From Anticarsia gemmatalis (Eukaryota > Arthropoda > Insecta > Lepidoptera > Erebidae), in assembly GCF_050436995.1 (NCBI RefSeq), contig NC_134763.1, positions 8,427,001 through 8,491,000 on the forward strand: a DNA stretch of 64,000 bases, given 5' to 3'. The position numbers and the translations under genes are program-made. The notes beneath the pieces were generated by a model. That model saw nothing but the letters and a program-made list of their open reading frames with translations, was not told the origin of the DNA and ran no database searches. Positions 39,495 to 51,000 of the stretch are shown here, one piece after another; within the stretch, counting starts at the first letter, position 1, and each line of letters starts with the position of its first letter.

Positions 39495-39720
39495 CGGAGA
39501 ATAGCGTAACTTGTCAATTGTAAATGGAGCCGTTAGCGTAACGACCTACGATAACAGCAATGAAAGCAATAAAAGGTAAAATGCGTAACGAATTTTACGC
39601 TACAGCGTAATTTAGTTACGCATCCGGTCTATATTTATCATAATTATTATAGTTAACTAGACAATAGTATATTATTATTATGCGGTTTACAAGTTACGCC
39701 AGATGATGGATACGTACCTA
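39495..39720. repeat. Nested inverted repeats built on GCGTAAC
   Basis: The outer pair is GCGTAACTTGT (about 39,503) / ACAAGTTACGC (about 39,689). The inner pair is ATGCGTAACGAATTTTACGC / AGCGTAATTTAGTTACGCAT (about 39,581-39,624). Additional GCGTAAC words lie between them. This may be a small palindromic transposable element; it has no coding capacity. Confidence 0.45.
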
Positions 39721-39879
39721 CAGGGTGTAAATGACAGCTAACCGAAAACTTTACTGGTAAGTTTGTGACACTGTATGCGCGAAATTTACTCCAACGATAT
39801 TTCTCGGAAATGATTGGTTCCCGAGTTAGTCATTTTTGAGCGTTCAATGTATAGTGAACAACGCGATGTATCTCCGCGC

Positions 39880-41300
39880 ATGCCTACGAGATTTCTGGCG
39901 GCGCGGCGGCGGCGCGCTGAGCGACGACATGTCGCGACGCGTCGTAGGTACGTACGCGTACCACCACGTCTATGCGCTCACTAGTATGCAACGCTATCAT
40001 TAGATAACAATCTTATGTATCGTTTATGGTATCGTAAGTAGGCCCGTATGTTACAATAGCTCATAGTAAAATTGTAAGTAGGTAGGTACCTACTAGGCTT
40101 ACGTGAAATCAAACAATAATAGCAAAACGTAACCAATAATAAGGAAGTGCTAAAACAAATTGATATCAATGTCTATCAACACGCAAATACCTGGGGTATG
40201 GCGAGAGTTTGAGTACCTTTGGATCCGCACGTACAGGTGCAGAGCACGCCGTGCACTTCCACGTGCTTCACCATACATAACACATCAACATTTCTTCCTA
40301 TTTACGAACACAACTGCACTTTGAAAACAATAACAACAAAAATAATAACAATAAAAACACTAACAACTCAAAACCGGAACAATAACAAGTAATAATAAAC
40401 AGCAGTTCACACACGACACGACAGCAGATCACCAACGAATAGGACATAACGAACGACACCGGTGAAGAGCTTCCGTCTTCCGCGAGCGAATTGCTCGAAC
40501 TATCGATCAAAGAGAGCCGCCGGCGCGGGCGCCTCTCCGCTCACTCGCGCCGCCCCTCGCCCGCGCCACCCGCTCCCTCCGCGCCGTCCGCCCGCGCGCC
40601 GCCGATTTGGTGACGAGCGACGAGTTAGGATCCCAGCGAGAGATTAGATTCAATAAAATATTGATGTGGCATTACTATTTTTACTTGTCACAGTTGTTAC
40701 TGGTTGCATTGTAGTTTTATTCAAATACCAAATAACATTACAAACATTATTGATGTAAGTTTAAAAAACTTTGATATTTATAACATAAAATCAGCTTAAA
40801 GTAAATAAAATAAACACGAAACGTTTATTTAATTAAACCATAAAAAATGTAGGTACATAACAATGATAACAATCAATATCCATTAATATTCTTATCAGAG
40901 AAACTAACTTATCATAATTCATAATCCCCGGAGAATTACTTAGCATCCATTTTGTCGCATCCCATCTATGTAACATCCACGCGCGGTCGCGGCGTCACGC
41001 GTCACTACGGCCATCTACTTTTCGAGTCGCACCGCGCTTGTATGAAGTATGAATGAGCGTGTAAATATCGAATAGAATTTTGCAAGAACAAATTTTAATG
41101 GAACAAAGCGACAATACATGTTAAATTGTTTATTAGAGATTTTTATAGCGCTAAAGAATATCAATAGGATTTTTTGTTGTTCTGTATGTATTTGTACGTG
41201 TAATAATAAGATATCACACATTTTAAATCTTATGAATTTACCTTTTATCGGAGAGCGGGATAATTATGTAATTTTCATTTTTAACATAGAACAAATACTA
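39880..41300. promoter_or_regulatory. Cluster of CpG-rich patches upstream of gene 1
   Basis: Separate GC-rich patches lie at about 39,875-39,965 (GGCGGCGCGGCGGCGGCGCG), 40,510-40,630 and 40,975-41,035, in AT-rich DNA. An A-rich (AAC)n-like tract runs at 40,319-40,400. The patches probably mark promoters or untranslated first exons. A 61-codon frame at 40,462-40,647 is a product of base composition. I cannot assign a start site. Confidence 0.4.
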
Positions 41301-41315
41301 AGTAACGCTGCATAC

Positions 41316-41371
41316 TAGTGAGTGTGAGGTTGACAGCTGTGTGCGTAATCGTGTCTGTGTGGCGCGCGTAG
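41316..41371 (+). promoter_or_regulatory. Candidate 5' untranslated exon of gene 1
   Basis: The sequence ends in a strong donor, GCGTAG|GTAAGC (GT at 41,372-41,373), just before a CpG-rich island with a GTGACGTC CRE-like site. The first coding exon of gene 1 starts right after a TTTGTTACAG acceptor (41,923-41,932), so at least one upstream non-coding exon must exist. This is the nearest good donor. The upstream limit is a guess. Confidence 0.35.
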
Positions 41372-41954
41372 GTAAGCGGCGTGACGTCGACCGTCGCGGC
41401 CGGCCGCCGCCGGCGCGGTGTCGTTGGCCGAACAGCTGATAGCGAATTTATACGTTGTTTTAATCCATTGCTGTTTTTTGTGAAAAACAGTAATATGACG
41501 GTTTTTTTTCATATTCATGTTGCATTGTGTAGTATTAACGAAATAATACCAGAAAAAATAAAAAAAACGCATAAAAAATCGGAAAAATCAAGAAAAAACC
41601 GATGAAAATTTTCAACGCCATAAGCACCAGAATCGTGTCTAAAGTCATTTTTTTTCGTTTTCGGTAGGCTGTCGTTTACACCCTGTATATCTTTATTAAC
41701 GTAATGCAGATGGCGTAACGTTCAGGCTATGCGGTAAGAGATCTCGCATCTCGCCTTCCACCTACAAATTGTAGAACGAACAAAGGAAGACAAAGTTTAT
41801 GCTCTTTATCGTAATTATATTATGAAACTTACTCTTCACTATAATTATAAAGGTCTTACTAACATACAAACTTGATGAAAAAATGTGGTTTTCTTCCCTT
41901 TTCATAATAATAACGTGTTTTGTTTGTTACAGTGTTCGCGTGTGTAATGCAGCG

Positions 41955-42012
41955 ATGTCGGTGGCGGTGAGGGCGGCGCTGCTCTGCGCGTGCGCATTGC
42001 TTCTGCAACACG
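41955..42012 (+). CDS. Gene 1 exon 1: signal peptide
   Basis: The exon follows an acceptor at 41,931-41,932. ATG at 41,955 begins MSVAVRAALLCACALLLQH, a basic then hydrophobic signal sequence, cleaved near the exon 1/2 junction. The upstream ATG at 41,947 is out of frame and closes after seven codons. The donor is G|GTAACT, phase 1. Confidence 0.85.
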
Positions 42013-45000
42013 GTAACTATGCACTTTCTACATTATGTTATAATTAAATACCTAACTAATAGGCTAGTTGACTACCAGTCAAATCAGTTACTCTCTATGA
42101 AATGTCAAAAACGCATATTAGTAGGTATACGGTGTAGTAAATAACGTCACAGGTTCGTGTTTTAGTTGCTATCAAACGAGTGCCTAATATTTTTTTTAGT
42201 CGGTACCATATAGTTACCATTTCAACATTATTTACGAAAGAAATTACATAGCCTGAGCATTTTAGATGAACCTTTTATGAGTGAAAGTTTAATAATTTAT
42301 CGTTAACCTAGTCAACTACCCAATTGTTCATAAACAATATTTATAGCCAGGTTGGAATAATAAGTATATTCTGATTTGTTTGTTTGCAGCAAGCGCCGAG
42401 CTTAGAGGAAGGTGTCCGAGTAATGCCCAGTGCCCTGCACGGGCGCAGCCGTGCACTACAGACGATGAGTGCGGAGACAAGATCTGCTGTTCATCGTCAT
42501 GTGGACGGGCTTGTGTAGATCCCTTATATACTGGTAAGTTAAGAGTGCATGTTCACAAAAATGATTGAAGTCTTGGTAAAAAGTATCTGGAAGTACATTA
42601 TCTGTGTTTTTGTTTCTTTTTGAAAAACACAGATACCTATAAATATGTAAAAGTCGTCAGGAACGTTTTCCAAGAAAACAGCACTAACTTAAATTGCCGA
42701 TGTTATAAAGAAACTTGAATAACTTTAGCGTTCTTTTCGCAGGTTGTGAGAACTTAAAGCTATCATCAGAAAGGATATCCCGTGCCTTAGCAGCAGAGAA
42801 CAGTAGAGGGGGAAGAGGAAAGCTGCCGTCGATGAGGTCGCCGCGGTGCAAAACCGCTGACGGAGAGTTCGAAGAGATCCAGTGTGACAATGAGATTGTC
42901 AGCTCTTGTTGGTGTGTGGATGCTGCAGGGTTCGAGGTGAGAAACAAACTTTAAATAAAAAAATCATAAACTATATATATACCCTAAAACCCTACCCTAA
43001 ACGTAATCAAATATCAACGTAGTTAAATATGTCAACTCTATCATACATAAGATACAATTGACATACTGTTTTTTATGTCACAATGGGTATGTACTCAAGA
43101 TTTGTTTTCATTTTTGTCTACCCTAATCAAACCAGTGTGTGCGTGGGCGACCAAGCAACTAGAGATAAGTTGAAATACATAAGCTCAACTCTCCCTCATT
43201 GCGAATTGAAAACGAAACATACTAACATAATATTATTTATTTCAGGTACCTGGTACAAGAGCGCCGGCAGCAGGCCTTGTCAACTGCACCCGCGTGGCTC
43301 CATGTGCGGCGCACACCTGCCGCATGTTATGTCCTTTAGGCTTCGAGCTGGACTCAAAAGGCTGCCCTCTATGCAAGTGCAGGGACCCTTGTTCTGGTGT
43401 AACATGTCCAGGACAACTGTCGTGTCAGTTGGAAGAAGTTCCGTGTCTTAAACCGCCTTGTCCACCTGTGCCTACTTGTAAGTAGCCTCTTATAAGTAAA
43501 CAGTTTAATTCCTAGATTTTGAAAAGTCACTATTATGATTTCTAGATGCATCATTTAATTCGGATTGCATGTTTATTTCATGTTTTTAAGCATAATTAAT
43601 TCATTAGTTCTGATTTAAATGTCATTTTTTCAGGCAAGCGAGGTCGTAGTTTACAAAACATTTGCCCAGTGGGAGAACCGCTGTTAATATCGGAGACGAG
43701 TCGACCGTTCTTGTGCGGTACTGATCCTGGCAAACCTAATTGTCCACCTTTATACAGATGTCTTGTTGAATCAGGTAAGCTTTCACAAGCAAAACATTAT
43801 TTATGACTTTGTCGCTACTATGATCTCGTTTTACACAATTAATACAATCATACATCACTTACCTAGGTTAATTTTAGCTAATTAGCTTTTGTAGTGGTCG
43901 CATCCGAGCCATCAATAATTTCAATTTTCGACATCAATATGATTTTAACCGTTTTTCAGGAAACGACTACGGCGTATGCTGTCCAGCATCTTTAGAACTA
44001 CAAAAAGCCGGCACTTGCCCCGCTCCTACCAACAGTGACCTTGACTGCGGCACTCCTTGCGCCCATGACCTAGAATGTCCGTCCATGCAGAAGTGCTGCG
44101 ACGGCGGGGAGTGCGGCAGACATTGTATATTACCGCACAATGTGACAATGTGCACGCAACAGAAGATGATAGCGGAATTACTGGTCGTTAGCGAGAAGGA
44201 AGGAAGGGGTTATGTGCCGCAGTGTGCTCAAGATGGGTCGTTTATATCACGGCAGTGTTCTAGGAATGGATTGGTTTGCTGGTAAGATTGACATAATTTT
44301 TAATTCACATTTTTTACTGACTTGACTTTGACTTATCTTGAGTATTGCTTAACTGTTAAGCTTATGTTAAGCTTAAGCTTACGTAATAATAAGTACACGC
44401 TGTTTTATAAAGGGGTCTTTAAAATGGTACAAAGTAGAAATCAATGGTACAAAGTTAAAACACATTTCAAGTAGTAGCAAACTAATAACATAACATACTA
44501 TATACTCTACGTGAGCTAAATCTTTTTTTTACTGGTCTCCAGGTGCGTAGACTCAGAAGGCAACAAACTACGTGGTTCAATGGGTCCCTCATCATCCGTC
44601 AAATGCTCAAGCTCCCCTCTTCCCGCACGCAGTGGTGCACGTAGCCTCGACTCGTGTGCACGTGCACTGTGCGCGGGAGTGTGTGAATACGGCTACAAGT
44701 CCGGCGCTGACGGCTGTCCTACTTGTGAATGTGATGACCCCTGTGCCGGCTTCCCTTGCCCCGACGGTGAGGAGTGCGTTAGAGTTAAAGATGCTGATTG
44801 TTCAGGGGAGTTGTGCACAGGATATCCTATATGTAAGTATTAACTAATAAACAAATAAAAAACAAAATCCTTATTTTAGTCCTGGCTGCATTATTGATCA
44901 TTCATACATTTCCAGCTCCAATCCAAACATAGAAACCAATTTGTCGTTACAAGAAATATTGAGTGTTATGATTTTCTTTCTTTTACTCAGCTACTCAAAA

Positions 45001-48000
45001 CCATTAGTTGCTTCTACTTAATTACTAAAATATAAAATTCTCATACTTTTACTTATAGGTCGTCCAAAAGGATCCTACGAGAACCCATGTGAAATCGGCG
45101 TGCCTGCTACGGAAGATGACGGTACTTTATTATCTTGCGGCGCGGAATCTGACTGTCCCGGTGGTCATGCTTGTACGAGGACCAGGAGAACTGGCATAGC
45201 AGTCTGCTGTCCAGACCCTCATTTTATTGACAACACTACTGATGCAGAGGCTATGGAGGTGAGGTTTAGACTACATTCTTTAACATCAAATCTTTAAAAC
45301 TAAACAGTTTTTGGATGTATTTACAAAATAGTGTAATAACTAGTTTCAAGTTCAATCTTAATAACCGTTCAACATTCGTAGGCGTTTTGTGTTTATTTAT
45401 TTGATATTAAAAATATTATCAGCATTTTTATAAAAACGTCCCCAATTCAAAACTGCGTGACCTTTTAACCTTGTTGTTACGTGACAACTTTAAATAGTAA
45501 CTCACGCAACACTCCTTTCACTATCGGACACAATGTTATCTAAAAAATCTTGCATTTTAGTTTGAAGGCCATGATAAAACACCTACAAAAGTTACATAAC
45601 AAAAGTAAGGTTTTAAATTAATGCTAGAACAAGTTTACTTACGCAGCAAATGGCAATAAACAGAAAAACTTGATTATTTTATATTCTTCTTATCTTCAAT
45701 TACCTACATAGTTATAACTTATCATAAAATACGTGAAAGTAACCTTAACAGTCTGTCTTAATCACGGGACGGGACCATTTGTCAGACAGCAGGATTATTT
45801 CTAAACGAAGCACATAAGCCAAATATTATATTTGCTAAAAACCTTCTTAATAAAATCACATTATCTTTTTACCAGATAAACTTCGAGACATGCGGCGCAG
45901 AAGCGGAAGCTTTATGTGGTCTGAACTCTACAATAACGTGCCCTGAAGGCGAATGTGACAATGATCTAATGTGCTGTGCTACGTCTAGCTGTGGGCCTGT
46001 GTGTATCGACCCGGCGAAGATGAGACTACAGTCCGACAGAGTTGATGATACACCTACTAGTTAGTATTATTTACCTAGTTTGTAGGGTCAAACCAGCCTA
46101 TACCAACCAGCAAATTGAGATTGCTAAACAATTAAAAGGTTTAATAGAAACAATGTGATGTAAAATTACGGGATTTTTCTTAAATAAATATGTAGACAAA
46201 ATACATAAGTAATAAATTAATATCACGGAAAAATTCCTACACATTTGACAAATGGTTTTTGCAATCTAAGCTTTTAAAATTGACCTAAAATAAATTTATA
46301 ATAATCAAAGTAGGTACATACATTATGTATTTTGATTTACTTGAACTTTTGGCCGGGTTAGTATCCTAGACATTTCGGCCAGGGCCGAAAAGTCATGTAT
46401 GTTAACCGTGTTCTTCCACTGATTGCTCTTGATAAAACCTTTTAATAACCTCATAATTTTCTTTTCCAGTGTGCGAATACCTCCGCGACTTTGACGAGAA
46501 GATGGAAGGCACAGTAGACGGGATGAAGCTGGCGCTCCCCGCGCCGACGTGCAAGTCTGACGGGTCGTTCACGTCGCAACAGTGCGCTAATGGACGATGC
46601 TGGTGTGTCGACTCCTTCGGCACTGAGATACCTGAGACCAGCACTAGAAATGCTTCGGCTATTGATTGTGATAAGTAAGTATTTTTTGTTGTATTTTCAC
46701 TTAAGTAACCAAAATTTGTTAATTTCGGAACAGGTAGGTAGGTAATAGTCTAAAAATATATTTTGATCGTGGGAATTAAAAACCGTAATCTATTGAAAGA
46801 AGAACGACTACTCTTATGGCAACTAGGAGATCACCACACTACCGTGTTGTATTTATTTTTCTGAATTTCATGAGTCTCTGATGCTACCGAGATATCGAGA
46901 CATTTTTCAAGTGAGAGTACTCACTAATTAAACCAGATCTGAAACATAATGTGACACGTATGATCTGAACCAAACATGTAGTAGGAGAATCGTGAAATTT
47001 GGAAACTTATTATTGAATCAGCGTTTTTTCATTTAGCGTGCAAGACAGCAAAGACTTATATTAATAAGGAAACTTATATTTCCAGACTCCGTTCCGAGCT
47101 GTCATGCCTCGAGCTAACCTGTCGTATGGGCTGTGACTACGGCTTCGAGCTAGGAGCAGGTCGTTGTCCGACGTGCCGCTGTCGCGACCCGTGTGCCGGC
47201 GTCACGTGCCCCGCGGGCCGCGCCTGCGCTGCCGTGGATGTGGCATGCGACGCGGATTATTGTCCACCTGTACCTGCTTGTAAGGAACTTTCAATATAAA
47301 CTTTTAATCAGTTATATTTGTGAATTCAGTGACTAAATCTATGAAGACAATGTCAATAGACTACATTCTCAAGCATATTATGGGCACCTGCAAATGAAAT
47401 AAAGTAGTTGTATACAACTACATTGTCGTGCTATTTCAATTTGCGAATAATCTAAATGCACGTAGGTGATAATTTTATATTTTCTCAGCGTACTGCGAAT
47501 CCAAATTTATTTACTAAAATACATTCTCATATAAATCACTATAAAATAAGTCTCGATAAACACGCGGCTATAATAACTTTCATTAAGTTTTTTTTTACTT
47601 TTCCAGGTTTGCCAAAGAAACCAGGCCAATGTCCTTACTTGGTACCATCAAACGGCGCTTGCGAGTGGTCTTGCAGAACAGACGCGGAGTGTGGTCCCAG
47701 TGAACGTTGTTGCGCTACCGGCTGCGGCACCGCTTGCACTAAGGCCGTACACCAGACTGCTTGTCAGCAGCGAAGGTATAAATTAAAGTCCAAATAAAAT
47801 ACACTCAACAGCCCACTGTAGGAACATTACCGTAACGATGTTATGTGACAGAATGTTTCTATAGCCTACGAAATCAAAGTTCGAGGGTGACTTATCCTAG
47901 TACAACTAACAAAGATGAAGTATAAGAAGTAAAAAAAAAAACAAATTTATGTCCTCAACAAGAAAAGTTTAAAGTGCGTTTGTTTTACAGGGCATTAGCT

Positions 48001-51000
48001 CTCCACACGGCCGCAGAGACCGGCAGTCCTCCAGCCTGGACCTGGGTGCCGAAGTGTAAGGAAGATGGCGCCTATGAGATTGTGCAGTGTAGAGGATCTG
48101 ACAAAACTTGCTGGTGTGTCGACGTAGCTGGCAATGAAGTACGTACACAACAACCTTTCACAGTCTCTTTATTACTGGAGGCTTTAAATTTTAAAGCAGT
48201 GTTTTATAGAAGAAAATTACTGACCTTAGCTAAAGACCTACCCGAGGGTCTATCGACAGAAATATATGTAGGTGCTATTAAAATTGCCTGAGACAAAACA
48301 CCAATGATTGACAGTTGAAAATCTATTTATAAACATTTTGAGTAAGAACGATTTCAACTTTAAATTTTAATATTCTCTCAGGTATGAAGTCACTTATCAT
48401 ACTTTTCTCTATTACAGATCGCCGGAACTCGTACATCAAACTCCACTCCCAACTGCGATGTACCAACGAAATGTCCGCTCCCATCTTGCGAAGAGACAAC
48501 CATCTGTGCCCACGGACGAAAACTGGATGACAAAGGCTGTCCCACCTGCGAATGTAGAGACCCTTGCGCCGAAGCCAAATGCAGAGCTGATGAGACTTGC
48601 GAATTAGTGCCTCTGGATTGTGAGGTAAGGATATTATATGCTGATGCAGATTTTGACGACGTATGATTAGTTATGGTGTCATTAACCTGCCAAAGAAAAT
48701 AAAGATTCTATTCCGAATACGTATCGACTTTATTATTTATGTATTATTGACTGTTAATATAAGCGGATTCATTCATTCGAAATGCAAAGTGTAATAACCA
48801 GTGAGAGTTTTTAAAGCCACTTCTTTTAGTTCCAATAATCTAATAGGTACCTACTTTATTTGAGAGATTGTCTAACCACCATCTACCTCTAGTAGTTAAA
48901 ACCTAGAAGCTGACCTCAAGAGTCTCCTGTTCTTACTTAATATACTTAATAATAATATACCCAAATTATTTATTGTTTCCAGGGTGTCTCCTGTCCACCT
49001 CTGGCCCGTTGTTCACCAGCACCTCAATGCCCTGATGGTGTAGAACCTCTGCAAGCTCCTGATGACTCCGGACCCCTACTATGTGGACCCAGTGCTGCTG
49101 CCTGCCCAACGACACATGCCTGCAGATTCGCACCACATGATTCAAGACCTTCTGTGTGCTGTCCTAAGCCACGTAAGTAAAAGCGGCTAACTAAATATTT
49201 GAGACAGTTTGGGTAGACTGGTCATTATACCTGCCATCAAGTTTTCTAAACAAAAACAGTAAGTATATAGTTAAGACTATTTAGCATGAAGAAGGAATAA
49301 CTTCTTGCTACATACATGGTCTATCTACATATACACATAAAGTCTACGCACACGGAGTCACGCATAATCATAATATGACGATATTAATCTTCAGTAGGAT
49401 ACGAAAAAACTTTTTTTTGTACATTTTGTTTGACCAGACCACACCATTATTCACCAGTTTTATTATATTATTGTTTCCCTTCAACAACAGGCACGGTGTG
49501 TTTCGAGACCAAAGACGAAGGTTCCTGCTCGGAAAGTGAAGTACTAAACACGACAAGATGGCACTTCAACCATGAACGTAACCGCTGCGAGAGGTTCAGA
49601 TACCACGGCTGTTCCGGCAACCATAACAACTTTAGAACGAAAGAGGAGTGCAATACTGTGTGTCCTGGTAAGTACCCCATGTGTTTTCCATTGTGTAAGA
49701 CAATTTAATAAAGAAAATCTGTATAAAAATACCTCCTTTAAAAAAACTTGCGTACAGCTTGTAAGTTACCCGTTCAATCATAGCAATGAGTGCTTCAAAT
49801 AAAAAATACTGAAGTTAATATTTATATCGAATATCAGCGCTCAACAATAAGATCTATTGTATAAACTCTCTCTTTCTCTTTTCTAGAGCAAGCAAGTAAT
49901 GAAATTTTGCTCAAAGGGAAAAATGTGTATACTCTTCCTACGGGTACTTTGGGCTGGCAAACCTGTAAATATCTACTAAATTATCTATCATCCTATCTTA
50001 CATCTACCTTGCTATGTAAATCTTGCATTATCCTTTCCTTTTCCATTTGTTTTAACAGTGGAAGGTGAAACAGCGCAATTAAGAAATACAAAGAAGAAAT
50101 CACATGCAATTGAATCAGGCATGTCGTCTTTTGTATTATATGTGTAATAATATAATAGTAATAACTCCACGAGAATGTACTGCACGACGATCTAACGGCA
50201 CTTGCTTGATTGTTTTTTTTTTTTTTAAATAGTGAATAGTTAGGTAAACATTTTATTTTTGTTGGAAATTAATCACTTTTTTTGCATTTTATTGCGGTAT
50301 AAAAAGAGTTGTATCTGCGTAATCTTCTTGCTTTACTCGCGGCATAACCCCCTCCCTTGTTTGGGACTCAAGGGAGACAACTGGAACAATCATTAGTTAA
50401 CAAAAAAAGTAGATTCGATTATTATTATGCCATGCATTGTATAGTTATGTTTAACTGCATGATAGACGTTGCGATTGGTACTTTTCTTGTTGCATATGTA
50501 CATTTTTATTATCTACTGAATTTCTACAGTATTGAGCCCGTGTGAGAGACTGCGGGAGAAGAACGAGGTAGCAGCGCAAAAGTACGGCAAGGGCACATTC
50601 ATACCCAAATGCGACGAAACTGGATCTTGGCTGCCAGTGCAATGCATGTCACATATTGGTAAGTAAAACTTGAAATAACACCAACAATACAATTAATTAG
50701 GAACTGTGGGCTTACTCCCGACAGAATCGAATAAGAATTCGATTGAATCATTCGAGCTTATTTCGCTACTAGAGCGTGATTGCTTCGAGTTTGATTTCAT
50801 CGAATTCGAATTCGATTTTGTCAAGAGTAAGCCGGCTGGAACTCTGCAGATTGATTATGTTAGTCTAATAAACTTCGATATAATATTCAAGTATCTTTTT
50901 CAGATGTATGTTGGTGTGTAAGCGCAAGAGGAGAACCACTAAAAGGATCTTTAGTCCGAGGTGGAGAGCCTAACTGCAACTTCAGACAAGCCCGAAAATA

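Noticed and set aside
40462..40647. Arg/Pro/Ala-rich 61-codon open frame
   Set aside because: It is a product of the CpG-rich island, with low complexity and no similarity.
46373..46390. Short palindrome TTTCGGCC-AG-GGCCGAAA in gene 1 intron 9
   Set aside because: It is only an 8-bp stem with a 2-nt loop; too short to claim a function, and no related copy was noticed.
47974..48291. Extended reading of exon 13 into the intron
   Set aside because: After VDVAGNE the frame loses the thyroglobulin pattern, and a GTACGT donor at 48,139 joins in phase to exon 14, which restores it.
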